NCBI RefSeq assembly: GCF_964199755.1
Contig: NC_133899.1
Coordinates: 24,531,446-24,595,445, forward strand
DNA: 64,000 nucleotides
Direction of reading: 5' to 3'
Source: Larus michahellis
Taxonomy: Eukaryota; Chordata; Aves; Charadriiformes; Laridae
In this document: positions 36,401-49,412 of the stretch, one piece after another
Position numbering within the stretch: the first letter of the stretch is position 1
How the letters are laid out: every line of letters starts with the position of its first letter
Notes under the pieces: generated by a model
Seen by the model: the letters and a program-made list of their open reading frames with translations, nothing else
Told to the model about the DNA's origin: nothing
The model's database searches: none
Position numbers and translations under genes: made by a program

Positions 36401-38232
36401 GGAAACAGATTGCCTGATCCATAATGTGCAAGTCTCAAATGTTTCACCTTTTTCTAAGAATTATATTCAAGCTTAACTATAAGGCTCAATTTTTAATACA
36501 AAAAGCTCACACATGAATGCTCACTGCAATTAGTGTGCAAGTCACTTCAAACTTGCACTTTTCTCTGGTTTGTAAGGAGTAAGTAAAACTGACCAGCTGC
36601 ACTGAGAGAGCATGCACGTGTGTGTGTATGAACGCTCGCAGAACCTCAAGCCACATCAAAGAATTTAATCAGGGCTCTTTTTTCATTTTTCTCCCGAAGT
36701 ATCCCTTTAGCTGACAAGATTGTTAAGAAAAATGCAGACACCAGCCCCAGACAGATAATCCTGCAGGCTAAAAGGACGATCCCATAAATGCACCATGTAT
36801 TACTTCTATTCTGGCATCTATTATGTTTCAGTTCAGGATTGCAGCCAACTTTACACCTGTATAGACAACACTTGAACATATCACCACAGTAACAAATTGC
36901 CACAGCAAAGTTTCCTTATGAGACACTATTCTGAAAAATCATACCTTGCTTTTCATAGCCGAAGAATATGGGCCTAAAAATAACCCAGGTAAAATTTCCT
37001 AGGGGACAGAAAAAAACAGACATTTAATACTAACTCAAAATTATTTGAAATAATACATTGCACTCAAACCGTGGCCATGGAAACAATTAATTTACATATT
37101 AGTGAGACCAAGTGTCATTTATAACAGGACAAGGGCGGGGGGAGGGGGGAAGGTTTGGCAACATAAAAGAAACATGATCTTTGTGCAGGAGATCCTGTTT
37201 TGGAACAGGAATCAAGTCCTTTATTTGTACTAAGTTCCAGTTTGATTACTACATCTTAGTCAGCCCCAGATCAAATGAAAGGAACTTTGACTTTGTATAT
37301 AATCATGTCTGGCAATTAATTCCAAATCATTCTCATGGAAAAAGATACACGCATGGTAAGTCTTCTAGCTTTGTCCTAGTAGTAGGAAAATACCCATTTT
37401 TAACCATTTATCTCCCTAGCAATAAAGATGTGCGGGTCTGTAGATCTTATCTGGTGCAAAGATTTGGCTGACACCACGGTAGGAAGATTTTAATTGTTTA
37501 TCCTAGTTGAGAACACTTACTTCCAACCAAATTTAAGTTAAAAAGCAAAGGTTCAATATATTTTTAGTAATCATCTCCTAAAACATTCACAAAGACAAAA
37601 ATGTAGTTATTTTGGGCATTCTGAAGAAAAGAACAACGTTACTTTTTTTTTTTAATTATTTTTTTAGTACTTGCACAGCGGAGATCCAAGCACACCTGCA
37701 CTCTAAGCCGGCAATCCTTGCACATCTCTCCCATGGTGCCGCCTGACACTTCACCCCTAAAGACTGATTTTGATACCAGCTCCTTTTCTTCCTGAATGCA
37801 ACATGGGTTTTGACTCAAATGGCAAATGAAAGTGTGTCATACCTGCATCTCTCTCCTCATGGGATAGGTCCAATCCTTAAATATAAAATAAAAAATAATT
37901 ACATATACACACAAAGGGAAAAACACAAATGTGTTTTTAGGCAGAGACAGGCAGAGATCTGTATGTGCATGTTATATAAAAGAATCAAAATCTGTTTTCT
38001 GCAGATCATATAAGCTACCTGCTATGCAATAGGCACGTTGCTTACGCTTAATGCTAACTCTCCACATGGAGACCAGTAACACTGAAGTGCAAGAAATGCT
38101 ACTTTGGAAGTTAACGTGAAGAAACCTCAAGTACTCTACATCATCAGTGATGAAGCTTGTGCAGAATAGCCAGTGTTGTACATCCACACCTCAGCTTTCT
38201 GCTTAGAAACTTCCCTCTAGAGTGGACAGAAT

Positions 38233-38266
<34 letters not shown>

Positions 38267-41200
38267 GGAAAAAAGCTTTAGAACATTCTGTACTAGCCAC
38301 AGAAGCAAAAAAAAAAAAAACAAACCTCCTTTGACTGGTGCATTCGTAAAGCCACTGAAAAAACAGTTAGAAGATAACAAGTATAGCAGGTAACTCCCCT
38401 AAAATCCACACTGCCTCTCCTAATATATTCAAATTAACTTTATTTTGAATATTCAGGATTTAGCTTTAACAATTCTAGAAACTGATGTTCTCCATGAACA
38501 CAACAAGCCATTAAAGTGAATTTCCACTTTTCTCCATCCTGGACAGTTACACTGGGATGGATCTTTGCAGAGCAAATGCATACATTTGTGTTCAGCCACA
38601 AGGACACAATGCTCCTCCTCAGTTAATTCACAGCTAGTACATCGCACCCTTCTGCAGAATCTCCGACCCACGAATTTGTGAAGGTTAACCACTCGGGAAC
38701 CAGCCCTTCCCAGCTATCAGGGCTGTCCAGAGCAAATGCCAGGATCAACATTTTCCATCCTTTGCTCCATTTTACAGAACCAACAAAGCTAAACAGAAAA
38801 ACACTCTGGCAGACTCTATTCCTGCCTTTCCTTCTTTACAACTCCCACTGTCCTCTATTAACGGGCTCTTACTCATTTTTGACCCTCACACATGAAGGAG
38901 TTGTTTCTGAGATCACAGTTACCAGCTGGAGGAAAAAAAAAAAAAAGGAAGTATTCAAACATATCAAATCAAATAGACTGCATACATTTATTTACATAAC
39001 TTTGTTGGTTGATCCACACACACCGGCAGCTAAGAAAAAACTTTGCCATATGTCGTTCTTCTTGATGTTCCAATCTTCTCAAAACTATGAGAAAGTTAAA
39101 CTCTAAATATTCCACCTCTGAAGTGAGGTTAGGATTACACCAAGGAAGATCCAGGACCTTAAACTGCATCATTGTCCACCTTAGCACCTGCAGTTGTACT
39201 GGTAGCATTAATTTCACGTTAACCCTCTTTTTACTAAGACACACAAGAAAAATCCAGTGCTTCTCTAAGACACAGTGAGATTTTGCCAGCCCTTGGTAGT
39301 GGAATTAGAAAGGATTTTAGTATCAGTAAAGTTCTTGTGGAAACCACTTGAATTGAATCTGGGACAGCATTTCTGAGAAAGCAAACACACATTAAGCCAC
39401 TCAAAACAATTCTTTGAAGACTACCAAAAATAGTAGTACAAACAGAGAAATAAAATGCACTGAAATGGTCTTTATTAGAGAAGCAGCGAGGTTATTTCTG
39501 AATGTTCTAGTTGTAACAATAAAAGCTCCTGGTAGTAGAAAGCAGAAATCCTGTAGTGAAAGGATGATATTTAAGGAACTGTATCTTTTGAAGGTTGACC
39601 TAAGAGTGTTTAGCGCGATCCTGTTGCCTCACTGTGTATAGAAAAGCATAATTCACTCAAAAAACAAGAAAAACCCAGTTCTGTCCAAGCATAGAAACAA
39701 TATTATGAATAATAAACTCTGAAAAGCTTAAGCTATACTCCAGGAATATACAAGCGCTTAAGTGGGCTTATTACTTCATTTATATACTTGTAGAATTTAA
39801 AAGTCTTAATCTGGAGCATAAACACAAATTCATCAGTACTTTGGCCAAGGGGACTTAACAATACATTATAAATATTCCTTTCAAGTGCATTAGAAGCAGG
39901 AAATTGTGTTAGTCCCAACAGCTGTAAGCTGTGCAAAAGAAGTAGGCAAAAATTTAGCAATATATAGTCCAAAGGAAATCGAAACCCAAAAGACAACAGA
40001 TACCACACATGTTCTGAACAAGAAAAAAAAAAATGTCAGCGTTGGCTCCAGACATTAGTCTTCAATGTTCTTCAAGAAGCCAAAAAGGTAGAGTTTCCAA
40101 TAGAATTTAGTCTGCAAAATAAATACCTGAAAGATGACGTATAAAGAAAACATTTAGTCTGAGACAAGTACACCAACTACTGAAAGAGTGATTTTCTGAC
40201 AGCCCTTCAAGGCTTTTAAAACTAGCAATGCCAGATTATTCAAATGTTATGGAAAATTGTTTTTAAAAAAATCTATTAATGTAGACTGAACCCAAGCAGA
40301 GGTCTCATTTTAGGGAATTAATTCATCAACTGTGTTTTCTACACTGTTTGAAGCACCCATCAGACAAATAATAACTGAAAATTTCTTTTTTTAATCGGAC
40401 CAAATACAAGAATTTTTCTAAGATGACAACTGATGATGCTAGACTTGGACAGAATAACAGCACTCCTTGCTGCTAAGCATTCAGTAGGTTCTACAGGATA
40501 AGAATAAGTGACACCTCAGTGGAAGAAGTGATCTTCAATACTCACAAGATAAAGGAAAAGAGAAGGAATACAACACCCACCCACCCCCCACCCCCCGCAA
40601 TCGCAAAATTTTAAAGAGGAGGCACTCAGTCACCTCTGGCAGATCTTCCCAAACTAGACTGTCATTCACTGACAGACAAGTTTAAAAGATACCTCAGCTG
40701 TTTTGCTGTGGGTGTTCACAGCACACATCTGCTGTATTTTGTATTTGCACAAATGAAATGCCAGGGACCATCCAAGCACTTTAACTACTGTCCCAGAACA
40801 AAGTGACTGGCAAGAGAAAAGGGAATAAAGCACATTCCAAAGCCCTCTCTCCCCCACCTACAGCCAATCTCAAGCTGAAATAAAATGAAGATACGAATGA
40901 ATAGGCAAGTCTTGTCTATGCTACAAAAAGCCTCTTGGTAACCAATATCCAAACTACATCAAGAGTTACTCTGCCAACAATTATAGTTATTTTGTTAATA
41001 TTTTGCTAAAGCTATACCTGCTCCTCTTTAGAGGAACAGTTCGATGGCAAAAAGCCTGACACCTAACATTGACATGTGCAAATGCGTGTACACATAGACT
41101 TTTTCCTGAAAGAGTGACTTTGGCTAGGACTTAATATAAACTCATATTATGATTTTTTTTAATTAGTTTAACAACCCTGACATTGAGACTCACCTGTGCT

Positions 41201-44200
41201 CAAGATCTGCACAAAAGTAAAGACTATGGCTTTTAAACACAGCACCACAACGTACCTTATGCAACCTGCGTATGCCTCACCAGAAGGACTGCAGTGAAAT
41301 GGATATTGGTGGCATCGCGTAACTGGTCCCTAACCAACAGTTTAAGTCTGAAGACCCATCTAGCCTGTCTCTGCTGAAGCTCAGCTTTGGTTGAAAGGGG
41401 ATCCGCAGTACTGAACTTTCATTACTATGGTTAAACAGCTGCTTTATAATTAGTAGAGCCTGCAAACCACAACTGCCGTAGATGGAGGAAGAAGCTCTCA
41501 AAGGTGCTGATAAAACCCCCAGTAAAATAAATCAAATCAGTAGTTTAAAGAATGAGAATCCAACACCAAGAAGTATCTTTCCTAGGCTTCTATCTGCTGC
41601 CCCTTATCTGTTCAGTGTCATTGGGCATCAGCCACCATCTGCAATGACTTTTCCTACTTTCAAGGCCAACTCGGGTCCTCTTGAAAAGCTGCATGCAACT
41701 CCCAGTAAAACCTTCCTGACCACTCCAGGTTTCTGACCCTTTCCCAACACTCAGACAGCCCTTTTGTTGTTGATTAATAGCATCACTTATCTCTCTGTGC
41801 AGATTTCTCTTCCCATCGCAATTCATCACAGCAAGACTTCTGTATGATTGATTGTTCCTTGTGCGCCTCAAGAATCCAGGGATGTTAGAATCCTCCTGCC
41901 TAAATTTGTTTCCCTGTCTAGTGGAATATTCATATAAGCTTTAACACTTGAAGTCTCTCCGCCAACCCTGGTACAACATTCTTCCACAAGTTGTGAAATC
42001 AAAGCTGAAGACAACTGTTACGGCAGTGACAGCCACACATTCTGCTGACCTGCTTCAGTTCCTTCATCTGCTCTGGCCAACTGATCTCTTGGCTGCAACT
42101 TTGTACTGCTCTGTATAGGAAATTAAAATTACAGCTAAACAGTGTTATATCAGAACAGTCAGAGGACATGATGAAATTAACTGCCAACACTGCTATCACC
42201 ACTCCTTAGCAAGCTGCAGCTTGGATTGTGGATGGGTCTGATCCCTTAACAACTACCTTGACCAAAAAGCTGTATGCTTAGCTCTGAGGCAGTTTTAAAT
42301 CTAATTTAAAGAATGAAATGAGATCACATCTTGGTTTTGAAAGTATTTTAGACAATATTTTGGAAAAAAACTACCCAATGATACTGTCCGACAAAAGGGG
42401 GAACGTTATCTTTAAAAACCTGCACAAAAATAAAGCTAGTTACACCAAGGGACTTTGTAAAATGGAACAAACAGTTGTAAAAATAAATTATGAAATAGTA
42501 AAGGAGTAGTAGAGCATACTAATTTGCCATCTTGTAATAAGAAAACAGACAAATTAAATGAAGTACTGAAAACAAATTCAAGAAAAATATTTGTGTATTA
42601 CTGAAACTGTCATGTCTATCACTGTGAAGCACGCTGCTTTAAGGGAATTAAGTTAGCTACAAACAAAGACTGAAATGAAAGACTGCATCTTTGGTTTCAG
42701 TCATGCTTCATGTTCTTGGACACAGTTACTCCCAGTAGAAGTGTGTGTGTGTTAGGTAGAAGTCCTAGTGCAAGTATATCGAAGATAAAAAATTAAACCC
42801 GCTCTTTTTGTTCACTCAGTATGTGGGCATGTCACTAACAAGAGCAGAGCTGTACTAAGAAGGTTAAGGAAGGCTTTGACAGAACCACTAACCCAAAGCA
42901 GTGGCTGGTTAAAGGGTGAGGTTACACTGCCACCCCTGCACAGTTGTTTAATCCTATGGTCACCACACTCAGGAAACTATAATGGACCCAAACTAACAGC
43001 TTTTTTAGCAAAGCCGATTGTCTACCAATTAAGCTCCCTGCTCCAGGTCACTATAGGTCAGATAAGCATTGGGACAAAAAGGGTGACAACACTGGATGGT
43101 TGGCAGGACTTTTTAGCAAAGCCAGCTATTAGATGGGCTTTGCTCTAATGGCAATTTCCCCCTCGGTCAGGCTCAACAACGGTAAACATGGGCTGGGAAG
43201 CAGCGTTTGACAGTGTTTTCTGTGTATTTGTAAAGAGCACTCAGACAGTGGGAAGTCCTCATCATACAGACATTTTTGCTTTTGAAAATACAAAGGAATA
43301 CAAAAGCAGGAAGGTGGAGAGAAAAAACAACAGCAGGTGGGAATGACAGAGCACACAGAGGAAGGAAGAAGAGTACAACAGGAAAATAAAGGTTATTTTG
43401 GCAAAGACAAGAGCCACAGAAAAGGATAAAAGGTAGACTAAGGCAACTAAATGGAAAGCAGAAACATAATATAGATAAGAAACAAATGTTTCATGTTTGT
43501 CCCATTTTGTAACATTGGTCCAAAAGCTCTACTAGCTTGTTAAACACCAATTAGTACACAGGATCATCAGCACTGGCTTTCATTAAAGCACAATAAAGGA
43601 CTAAAAGCATAATTCTTAACTTTAGATGAAGCACATAGCCAAATGGCAGGACTGCCACACTTTTTGTATTATTTTCTTTTTAAACAGACTTGCACAGAAA
43701 CTAAGACTCATCTGAATTTCTTCTAGTAGTATTTCTCCTGCATTCACCCCACGACAATTCTACCCACTATAATAATAGGTCTTGATGATTCACTTTTTAC
43801 GAAGAATCTCTAGAATGGGCACTAATGAACAAGTTTTACTGGTGAAGGAAAAATTGTACTGAGATTACTATTAGAATTGTTTATAATGGTGCAAGTATGT
43901 CCTTTTTCATGCTTCTTTTTTTTTCCTTTTTTAATTTTAACTACAGCCTAGTGAGTTGGGCTATATTGAGACAGCCAAGTACCCGACAGGTCTCATTACA
44001 ATCCTCATTTAGATGAAAAAAACACGCTTTAAGTTCCCTGTTCTACAAACTCCTCCAGTTGTGAGCCACCTTCACATCTGTGCGGATGCCTATACTCTTC
44101 AATCATCTTCCCACGGATGCAAGGCGTAAGTTAATCGCGACTGACAAGACTGCTCAACTTCAGCTGCCATGGCGCATTTCTTTTGCTTTATGCAAAGCAG

Positions 44201-47200
44201 TCTGATAGTATCCCACAGAGTTAGGATCAAAATCTGTCACCTGATTTACATTTCCCAGCATGACACAGCAGTTGTTTCAATTTTCTTTTGCTCTCTTACG
44301 TGAGCAGGTAAAATAAATATTACAATACAGGCTTCCAACTTATTTTACAGAGTCTGCAGAAAAGGGGAAATCACTATGTTTAAGGGGTTTATTAGTGTTT
44401 CCTATCAAAAGCAATACTAACAAAGTTTAAGAAATTTGTTCCACCTTCAGACAGACTGCACTACTGCACAGTTAAAAAAAAAGCAGTCAAAAATACATTA
44501 GCATTTCAGACTAAATATAGCTGACAAGAAATGTAAATTTCTTCAAAAAAACATGTGCTAAAGAGAGCTCAGTTTTTACACGCATAATAAAAAGGCAAAC
44601 ATGACTGCTTAGTTAATAAGCTGATAATTCCATTACAAAACCCATGGAGAGTCCTAAAAAAAAATAATAATCTAAATACATCACGGATACTAGTTTACTC
44701 AGCCTGCTCGCAAGCAACTATGCTAATGTTTTAACAAATAATTGAACTGGTAATTATTGCTGTGTTCCCATTACATATATCCTACCACTTTTGGTTGTTT
44801 AAAATTTCATGGGAAAATAATTTCCATTAAATTCCTTGAATTATTCCAGTCCTTATTTACCATCTTTCTGAAGGTGCTAAGATGTCTCAGTACTAATATA
44901 CTAGTATGCACTATCCGTTATTAACCCGACCCTCTTTTAACATGTCTTTAGCCATACATGCTAATACTGGAAGAAAAAAAACGCAACACTTCTCAAATTT
45001 AAGAAAGTTTGAGACCTCACATTGGAAAATGTGCCAATTTTAGAAAAAGACATATAAATCTAAACTTAGGAATTGTTTCCATGCCATGCACGATCACTAT
45101 TACTCATAGGACTTTGACATATTCGCTACCACCAATCTGTAAAAGAACACGTACAGTTTACAGATGTTCACGGCACCTAACAGAAAAGCTTTGCAAGAAT
45201 GATGAGTTACATGTTGAATATCCAAAAATTAAAAGTAGAAAACACTTGGATGACATAAGGACCTGTAAAAAGGAGTTCAGCTTTTAACTACCACAGACTC
45301 ACCAGTGAAAGACAGAAGCTGGCTTATCCCAGACATCATTAGCTCACCTTGCAGAACTGGACAATTCACCCAGACTGCAGCCAGCACACCAGAGCGGACT
45401 AGAGGAAGCACCACAAGCCAGCGCTGACACATGCTTGTACTGAAGTGTGGCAGACACTGGCGAACACCTGTCTGTGCTTGCTTGACCTATAACAAGCATG
45501 GTCGCACCACCTGAATGAACTTTAAGTGCACACAAACTGCAGGAAAAAAGAATGACACATGTCACTAAGAGTACCCAGAACAACAAAATTTCTGGTCTAT
45601 CAATTGCTGAGATGGTATCAGACCAGGAATGCAAAGAAGGCATAACTCTCTCCAGCTGGTAAATATCACCAGCATTTCTTAACATGCTATTTCACAAGCT
45701 TCAAACAGTACCAATAGCCAAGTAGTTTAAAAATCCAGCAATGTGTAATACTGCATAGGGATTAGGGACATCACAAACAATCTACAGGCCAGAAAACTGA
45801 CCTATTTATCTCGAGTACATTTCTGTAGTCTGCCAAGTCAGTTCAACCAGAGGTTGCTCTCACCCCCTCAACAGATAGTCTTGCCTGCTCTTTGACTTTT
45901 CCTTGTGCCAGCACCAGGGACTGTGAAGTTGTGCAGTCAAGCAGATCAGCCCATTGATTTGGCTTTTTTCTTTTTTTTTTTATTTAAATCTTATTTAAGC
46001 TGTCACATGGTTACTTACTCTGGAGCAGCCTACATCCGTAAGTAAACCAGGGATTCCCCAAGGTCTCTCTCCTCCATTTCCCCCCCAATATCTTGAAATC
46101 AAATTTACCAAGACGACATTGAACCATACATAACCAACTTCCTGAAATAATATTAGAGAGTATTCCTCAGTAAAAAACCTCCTCACACCAACACACAAGA
46201 GATGATCTTCAGCTTTCCATGAATAACTGCATTTTGTGGACAAAATTATTTTCGTTTAATTACTTTGCTTTTCCAAAGCATCAATCTAAGGATCGGGCTG
46301 AAGGCCCAAGGCTGAAGTCTCTTACCCTTTGCTTAACAAGTTAGCTCCACAAGAACTTTGACATTCTCACACTGGCTTTAACTTTTCTTTTTCCCCCAAA
46401 TATTGCAACTGCAGTGTATTTAGACCAAGTCAGACACAAATGTAAGCCATGGGAAAAAAAAATAACTTACAGATTTTAAAAATAGTGCTTTAAATTCTCC
46501 ACTATGGTCTTGCAGCATGTGAAGTTCTAACTTCTATACATTATACTATTGAGAGACAGATCATGAAAAAAGCCAATAATAAAATCCAACCTAAGGACAT
46601 TGTATTATAATTTCAGTTTTCATCAGATAAGAGTTGTTAGACTGCCAGTGACCTCTGTTTTTAAAACTATTTTAACCACACACTCCTTTTTAGTCATTCT
46701 AGTTATATACAGGTTCAAAAAGCCATCCAGTCTAATTTAGTTAACCATTTTCAGAAGTAACTGTACATACTATGATCAGTTTCTCCAGAAAGAAAATATA
46801 TTTAAAACCAAGCAAATTATAAACCTCACAGGGTGGTATATAATTTGTGTTCAGATACAAATTGATTACAACTTTCTGAAAGCAACCAAAGTGACTTGTA
46901 AATACCTCCATAGCTCTGAGGTGAAGAGGGTATTATATCTTGACAATAAAACCAAAAATGAAAAAAAACCCCAACCATTAACTTCCATATTTCAAGTAAC
47001 TTACCACAATAATTGCATTCAACAATAACTCCATTAAAACATAAATAAATGCTGACATTTATGAAATATGCAACAATCAACAGATCTCTGAGGAGCTCGG
47101 ATACTGTCAACTCCCCGCACAAACACTGTGACATTTTGCGTTAAATATCTGACACTATCAAAGCCGGACACTCAGTACTGTTTGTGACACATGGAAATGC

Positions 47201-47941
47201 ACCACCAGTATCCAGGGTGAGAAGCTAAGCCAAGTTCAGAAATCAGACACCACACTGACCCGACTCCTCTGACACCACGCGGGGTGAAGTTTAGTCTTAG
47301 CAGATATTGCCACCTGTCTTAGTTTGCAGAGAAGTCTTGGCTCTTGAACACCATAAAAATGCCTCCCCAATAGGCTCACCAGTGTGCCAAATTGTTGCTT
47401 GAGTATCTAAGAGTTAGTAGGCACCAACTGCTTAGAAGGGGACACGCAGGTACCTTTCTGTATGTACAAAAAGGGGTAAGCAGGCAGCCAGCAGCAGATG
47501 GAGGGCAGGACTGGTGACCATACAAAGGGGAGAGGGAACACCAAGCAGAAAGCGAAAGGGCGGCTAACAGGCAGGCCGTGACACCCTGAAGCAGGGAACA
47601 GGGGACACCAGGGACTGCAGGCTGAGGGGGGGAAGGCCACCACCAGAGGGCAAAAGCCAGGCGAAGACGAACTGGGGGGAGGGCTTCTGTGACAGCAGGC
47701 ACCCTCTCTTCAGCAGGCTGGGCTCGCTAACAGCCCCCAGAGCAGGCAGGCAGCCAGCGAGGCCCAGGGGAAAGGGGACGGCGGGGAGGGCTGTCACCCG
47801 TAGGGCCGCGGAGGGGGGGGAGGGGGGTGGTGGAAGGGGAGCCCGAAGCAGGCCTCTCTCCTCAAGCTCCCCTCCGCCGCTCACCTCAGAGTCCTCTTTG
47901 GCCTGCGGCAGCGCGGGGAAGGCCGGCTTGGCGAGCTCCAT
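30401..47941 (-). CDS. STYX: STYX, serine/threonine/tyrosine-interacting pseudophosphatase
   Basis: STYX is a catalytically dead dual-specificity phosphatase. It binds phosphorylated ERK1/2 in the nucleus and also the F-box protein FBXW7, acting as an anchor and competitor rather than an enzyme. Eleven coding exons join in phase to exactly 223 residues, the human length. The phosphatase P-loop reads HGNAGISRS (residues 119-127): Gly120 stands where active enzymes have the nucleophilic Cys, the defining STYX substitution. Other landmarks are DWTYPMRREMQEILPGLFLG (20-39), the WPD-equivalent region LVLDIADNPVENI, and the acidic tail RMHEEDEELG. The start at 47,941 (MELAKPAFPALPQAKEDSE) aligns with the human N-terminus. 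It is convergent with GNPNAT1 and tandem with PSMC6 on the same strand. Confidence 0.97.
31150..31243 (-). CDS. STYX: STYX coding exon 10
   Basis: Codes residues 169-199 (EYEAIYLAKLTIQMMSPLQ to VPPGTT) plus one base. Acceptor CTTTTTCAG, donor GTCAGA. Confidence 0.95.
32206..32278 (-). CDS. STYX: STYX coding exon 9
   Basis: Codes residues 145-168 (DAFTYVQERRFCINPNAG to VHQLQ). The acceptor is AAG (TTTTCTTAAG), donor GTGACT. Confidence 0.95.
32850..32900 (-). CDS. STYX: STYX coding exon 8
   Basis: Codes AALVIAYIMETFGVKY (128-143). Acceptor CTTTTCAG, donor GTAAGA. Confidence 0.95.
32985..33024 (-). CDS. STYX: STYX coding exon 7 (degenerate P-loop)
   Basis: Codes KVLVHGNAGISR (115-126), with the Gly120 that replaces the catalytic Cys, and split Gly and Ser codons at the ends. 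Acceptor CTTCTCAG, donor GTAGAA. Confidence 0.96.
33568..33604 (-). CDS. STYX: STYX coding exon 6
   Basis: Codes TKEFIDGSLQSG (102-113) plus one base. Acceptor GTTTTAG, donor GTAAAA. Residue 112 is Ser where I recall Met in human. Confidence 0.93.
33605..35015 (-). other. STYX: STYX intron between exons 5 and 6
   Basis: AT-rich, with a 28-T run on the + strand at 34,386-34,413. Nothing else is recognised. Confidence 0.7.
35016..35076 (-). CDS. STYX: STYX coding exon 5
   Basis: Completes Arg81, then codes YLVLDIADNPVENIIRFFPM (82-101). Donor GTAAGT. Confidence 0.96.
35803..35900 (-). CDS. STYX: STYX coding exon 4
   Basis: Codes residues 49-80, LPILQKHGITHVICIRQN to KPNFQQLF, plus two bases of Arg81. 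Acceptor CCCCACAG, donor GTGAGA. Confidence 0.96.
36945..36998 (-). CDS. STYX: STYX coding exon 3
   Basis: Codes EILPGLFLGPYSSAMKSK (31-48). Acceptor CCCCTAG, donor GTATGA. Confidence 0.96.
37843..37875 (-). CDS. STYX: STYX coding exon 2 (33 nt)
   Basis: Codes DWTYPMRREMQ (20-30). Donor GTATGA. The acceptor is AAG preceded by an A/T-rich rather than pyrimidine-rich tract, so it is a weak site for a very small exon. Confidence 0.93.
37876..47884 (-). other. STYX: STYX intron 1, 10 kb
   Basis: Long AT-rich intron with no recognised gene, RNA or full transposon. It holds an AAAAG simple repeat (38,233-38,264) and a pair of similar 16-mers (TTTTTAGCAAAGCC) about 108 bp apart near 43,001 and 43,109. 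Short open frames on both strands lack support. Confidence 0.65.
47885..47941 (-). CDS. STYX: STYX coding exon 1
   Basis: Codes residues 1-19 (MELAKPAFPALPQAKEDSE). Donor GTGAGC. Lies inside the CpG island and is GC-rich, unlike the later exons. Confidence 0.95.
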
Positions 47942-48350
47942 GGCCGGGTGCTTCTCTCAGGCAGGACCGACGCAGGGGCGGTTATTTGGGCAGCGGGCCG
48001 GCAGGCTCCGGTTCGGCGGCAGGAGAAGGAGGAGGCGGAGAAGATGAAGAAGAAGAAGAAGGAGAGGAAGAAGGAGGAGGAGGAGGAGGCGGCGGCGGCG
48101 CGCTCAGCCGCTCACGCCCGGCCGCCATGCTGCCGCTGCCGCTGCCGCCGCCTCTTCCCTCCTCCTCCTCCTCCTCCTCCTGCCGCCTCAGACGCGGCCC
48201 CGCCCTCAACGGCCGCGGCACGCGCGGGGGGGAGGGCGGTGCCGCCAACGGCCTCTCAGGGGGCCGTTGGCGGCACCGCCCCCCCCCGCGCCCGCCGCGG
48301 CCGTTGAGGGCGGGGCCGTGGCACCAACGGCCGCGCGCGCGCTCTCCCGT
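47942..48350 (-). promoter_or_regulatory. STYX: STYX CpG-island promoter and 5' leader
   Basis: Extremely GC-rich with dense CpG, starting at the STYX ATG. Contains a purine triplet tract GAA/GGA (about 48,027-48,093), a TCC tract (about 48,159-48,183) and a long inverted repeat (48,195-48,318). The transcription start is probably between about 48,000 and 48,180 but cannot be placed. Confidence 0.7.
48195..48318. repeat. Inverted repeat, ~58-bp arms, 8-bp loop
   Basis: The left arm (48,195-48,253) and right arm (48,262-48,318) are reverse complements except for a few mismatches and a 2-nt length difference in a C/G run. The inner parts CCAACGGCC and GGCCGTTGG and the outer parts CGGCCCCGCCCTCAACGG and CCGTTGAGGGCGGGGCCG match perfectly. 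Confidence 0.9.
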
Positions 48351-48828
48351 CACACAGCCCCATTCCCCCCCAGACTGCGCCCATCGCGCCCCCAGTTCCT
48401 TAATTAACTGGCGGCCAAACCCCAATTAGAAGCTTTAAATCAACCCCTTGACGCGCCGCCACGGAGGTTCCAGCTTCTCCCGCGCCCCGACAGCGCCTCA
48501 CGTCCCCTTCTCTCTTCCGCCACGTCGGGGCCTTCTCCTCGCCTCGCCCCCCTGTCTTCCTCCTCACACGCTTCTATTTGGGCGGGCACCTGCCCAAACT
48601 GCTTCATCCACCATCAAAAAGACGCCACCTGCCATTTCGAAACAGGCCCAGACTTTGGGGCAGAAAACGATTTTTCCGCGTTTTAAGGTTTCCTGCTCCC
48701 ACACTCCACTGGACTCTTAGGATATCGCCCCAAACTATTTCAACATTTTGTTCCTTTTCCCCCTTGAGAAACCTTCGACAACCACGTTTCAGCAACCTGC
48801 AGTTTCCTTCCAGTGGAAGATGAAAAAA

Positions 48829-49131
48829 CATAGAATGGTTTGGGTTGGAAGGGTGCCACCCCCTGGCACCCAGTGCCATCCCCTGCCCTGGGCAGGGACA
48901 CCTCCCACCAGACCAGGTTGCTCCAAGCCCCGTCCAGCCTGGCCTTGAACCCCTCCAGGGATGGGGCAGCCACAGCTTCTCTGGGCAACCTGGGCCAGGG
49001 GCTCACCACCCCCATCATAAATAATTTCTTCCTCAGATCTCATCTAAATCTCCCCTCTTTCAGCTTAAAACCATTCCCACTCGTCCTATCACTCCACTCC
49101 CTGATCAAGACTCCCTCCCCATCTCTCCTGT
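48829..49131 (-). mobile_element. CR1 LINE, 5'-truncated 3' end
   Basis: Starts CATAGAATGGTTTGGGTTGG (reverse complement of the CR1 3' tail) and follows the CR1 consensus to ACTCCCTCCCCATCTCTCC. About 300 bp, lying between STYX and the PSMC6 3' end. Confidence 0.92.
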
Positions 49132-49412
49132 GGGCCAAAAATGAAAAAAAAAGGAGAACACAACAGTAAAACTGCAGCCCCCAGCTCCAGCAGCCATCAG
49201 GAATGGGAACAGGGACAGGTGCTGGTAGCCTTCACTTATGGCCTGAACTTCAAAAAATGAGCTATCACCACTCCCAGGGCTTCAGGAAACAGTTTTGCCA
49301 TATTTTACCCTTCTCCAAGGTAATGCCAGCAGCTCAGTTCGCCATTTACATCACTGTAGTGCTCAGAAACTGACTTTTATTTGATTTTTTAATTGTTCCA
49401 AGCACACCGGCT

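Noticed and set aside
36646-36903. 85-residue Cys-rich frame with a hydrophobic segment in a STYX intron
   Set aside because: Starts just after a STYX donor on the same strand, is AT-rich, and has no acceptor in phase or recognisable family. Chance intron ORF.
47827-48429. 200-residue + strand frame in the STYX CpG island
   Set aside because: It covers the antisense of STYX exon 1 plus GGA/GAA and GC repeats. The product is low complexity with no homology.
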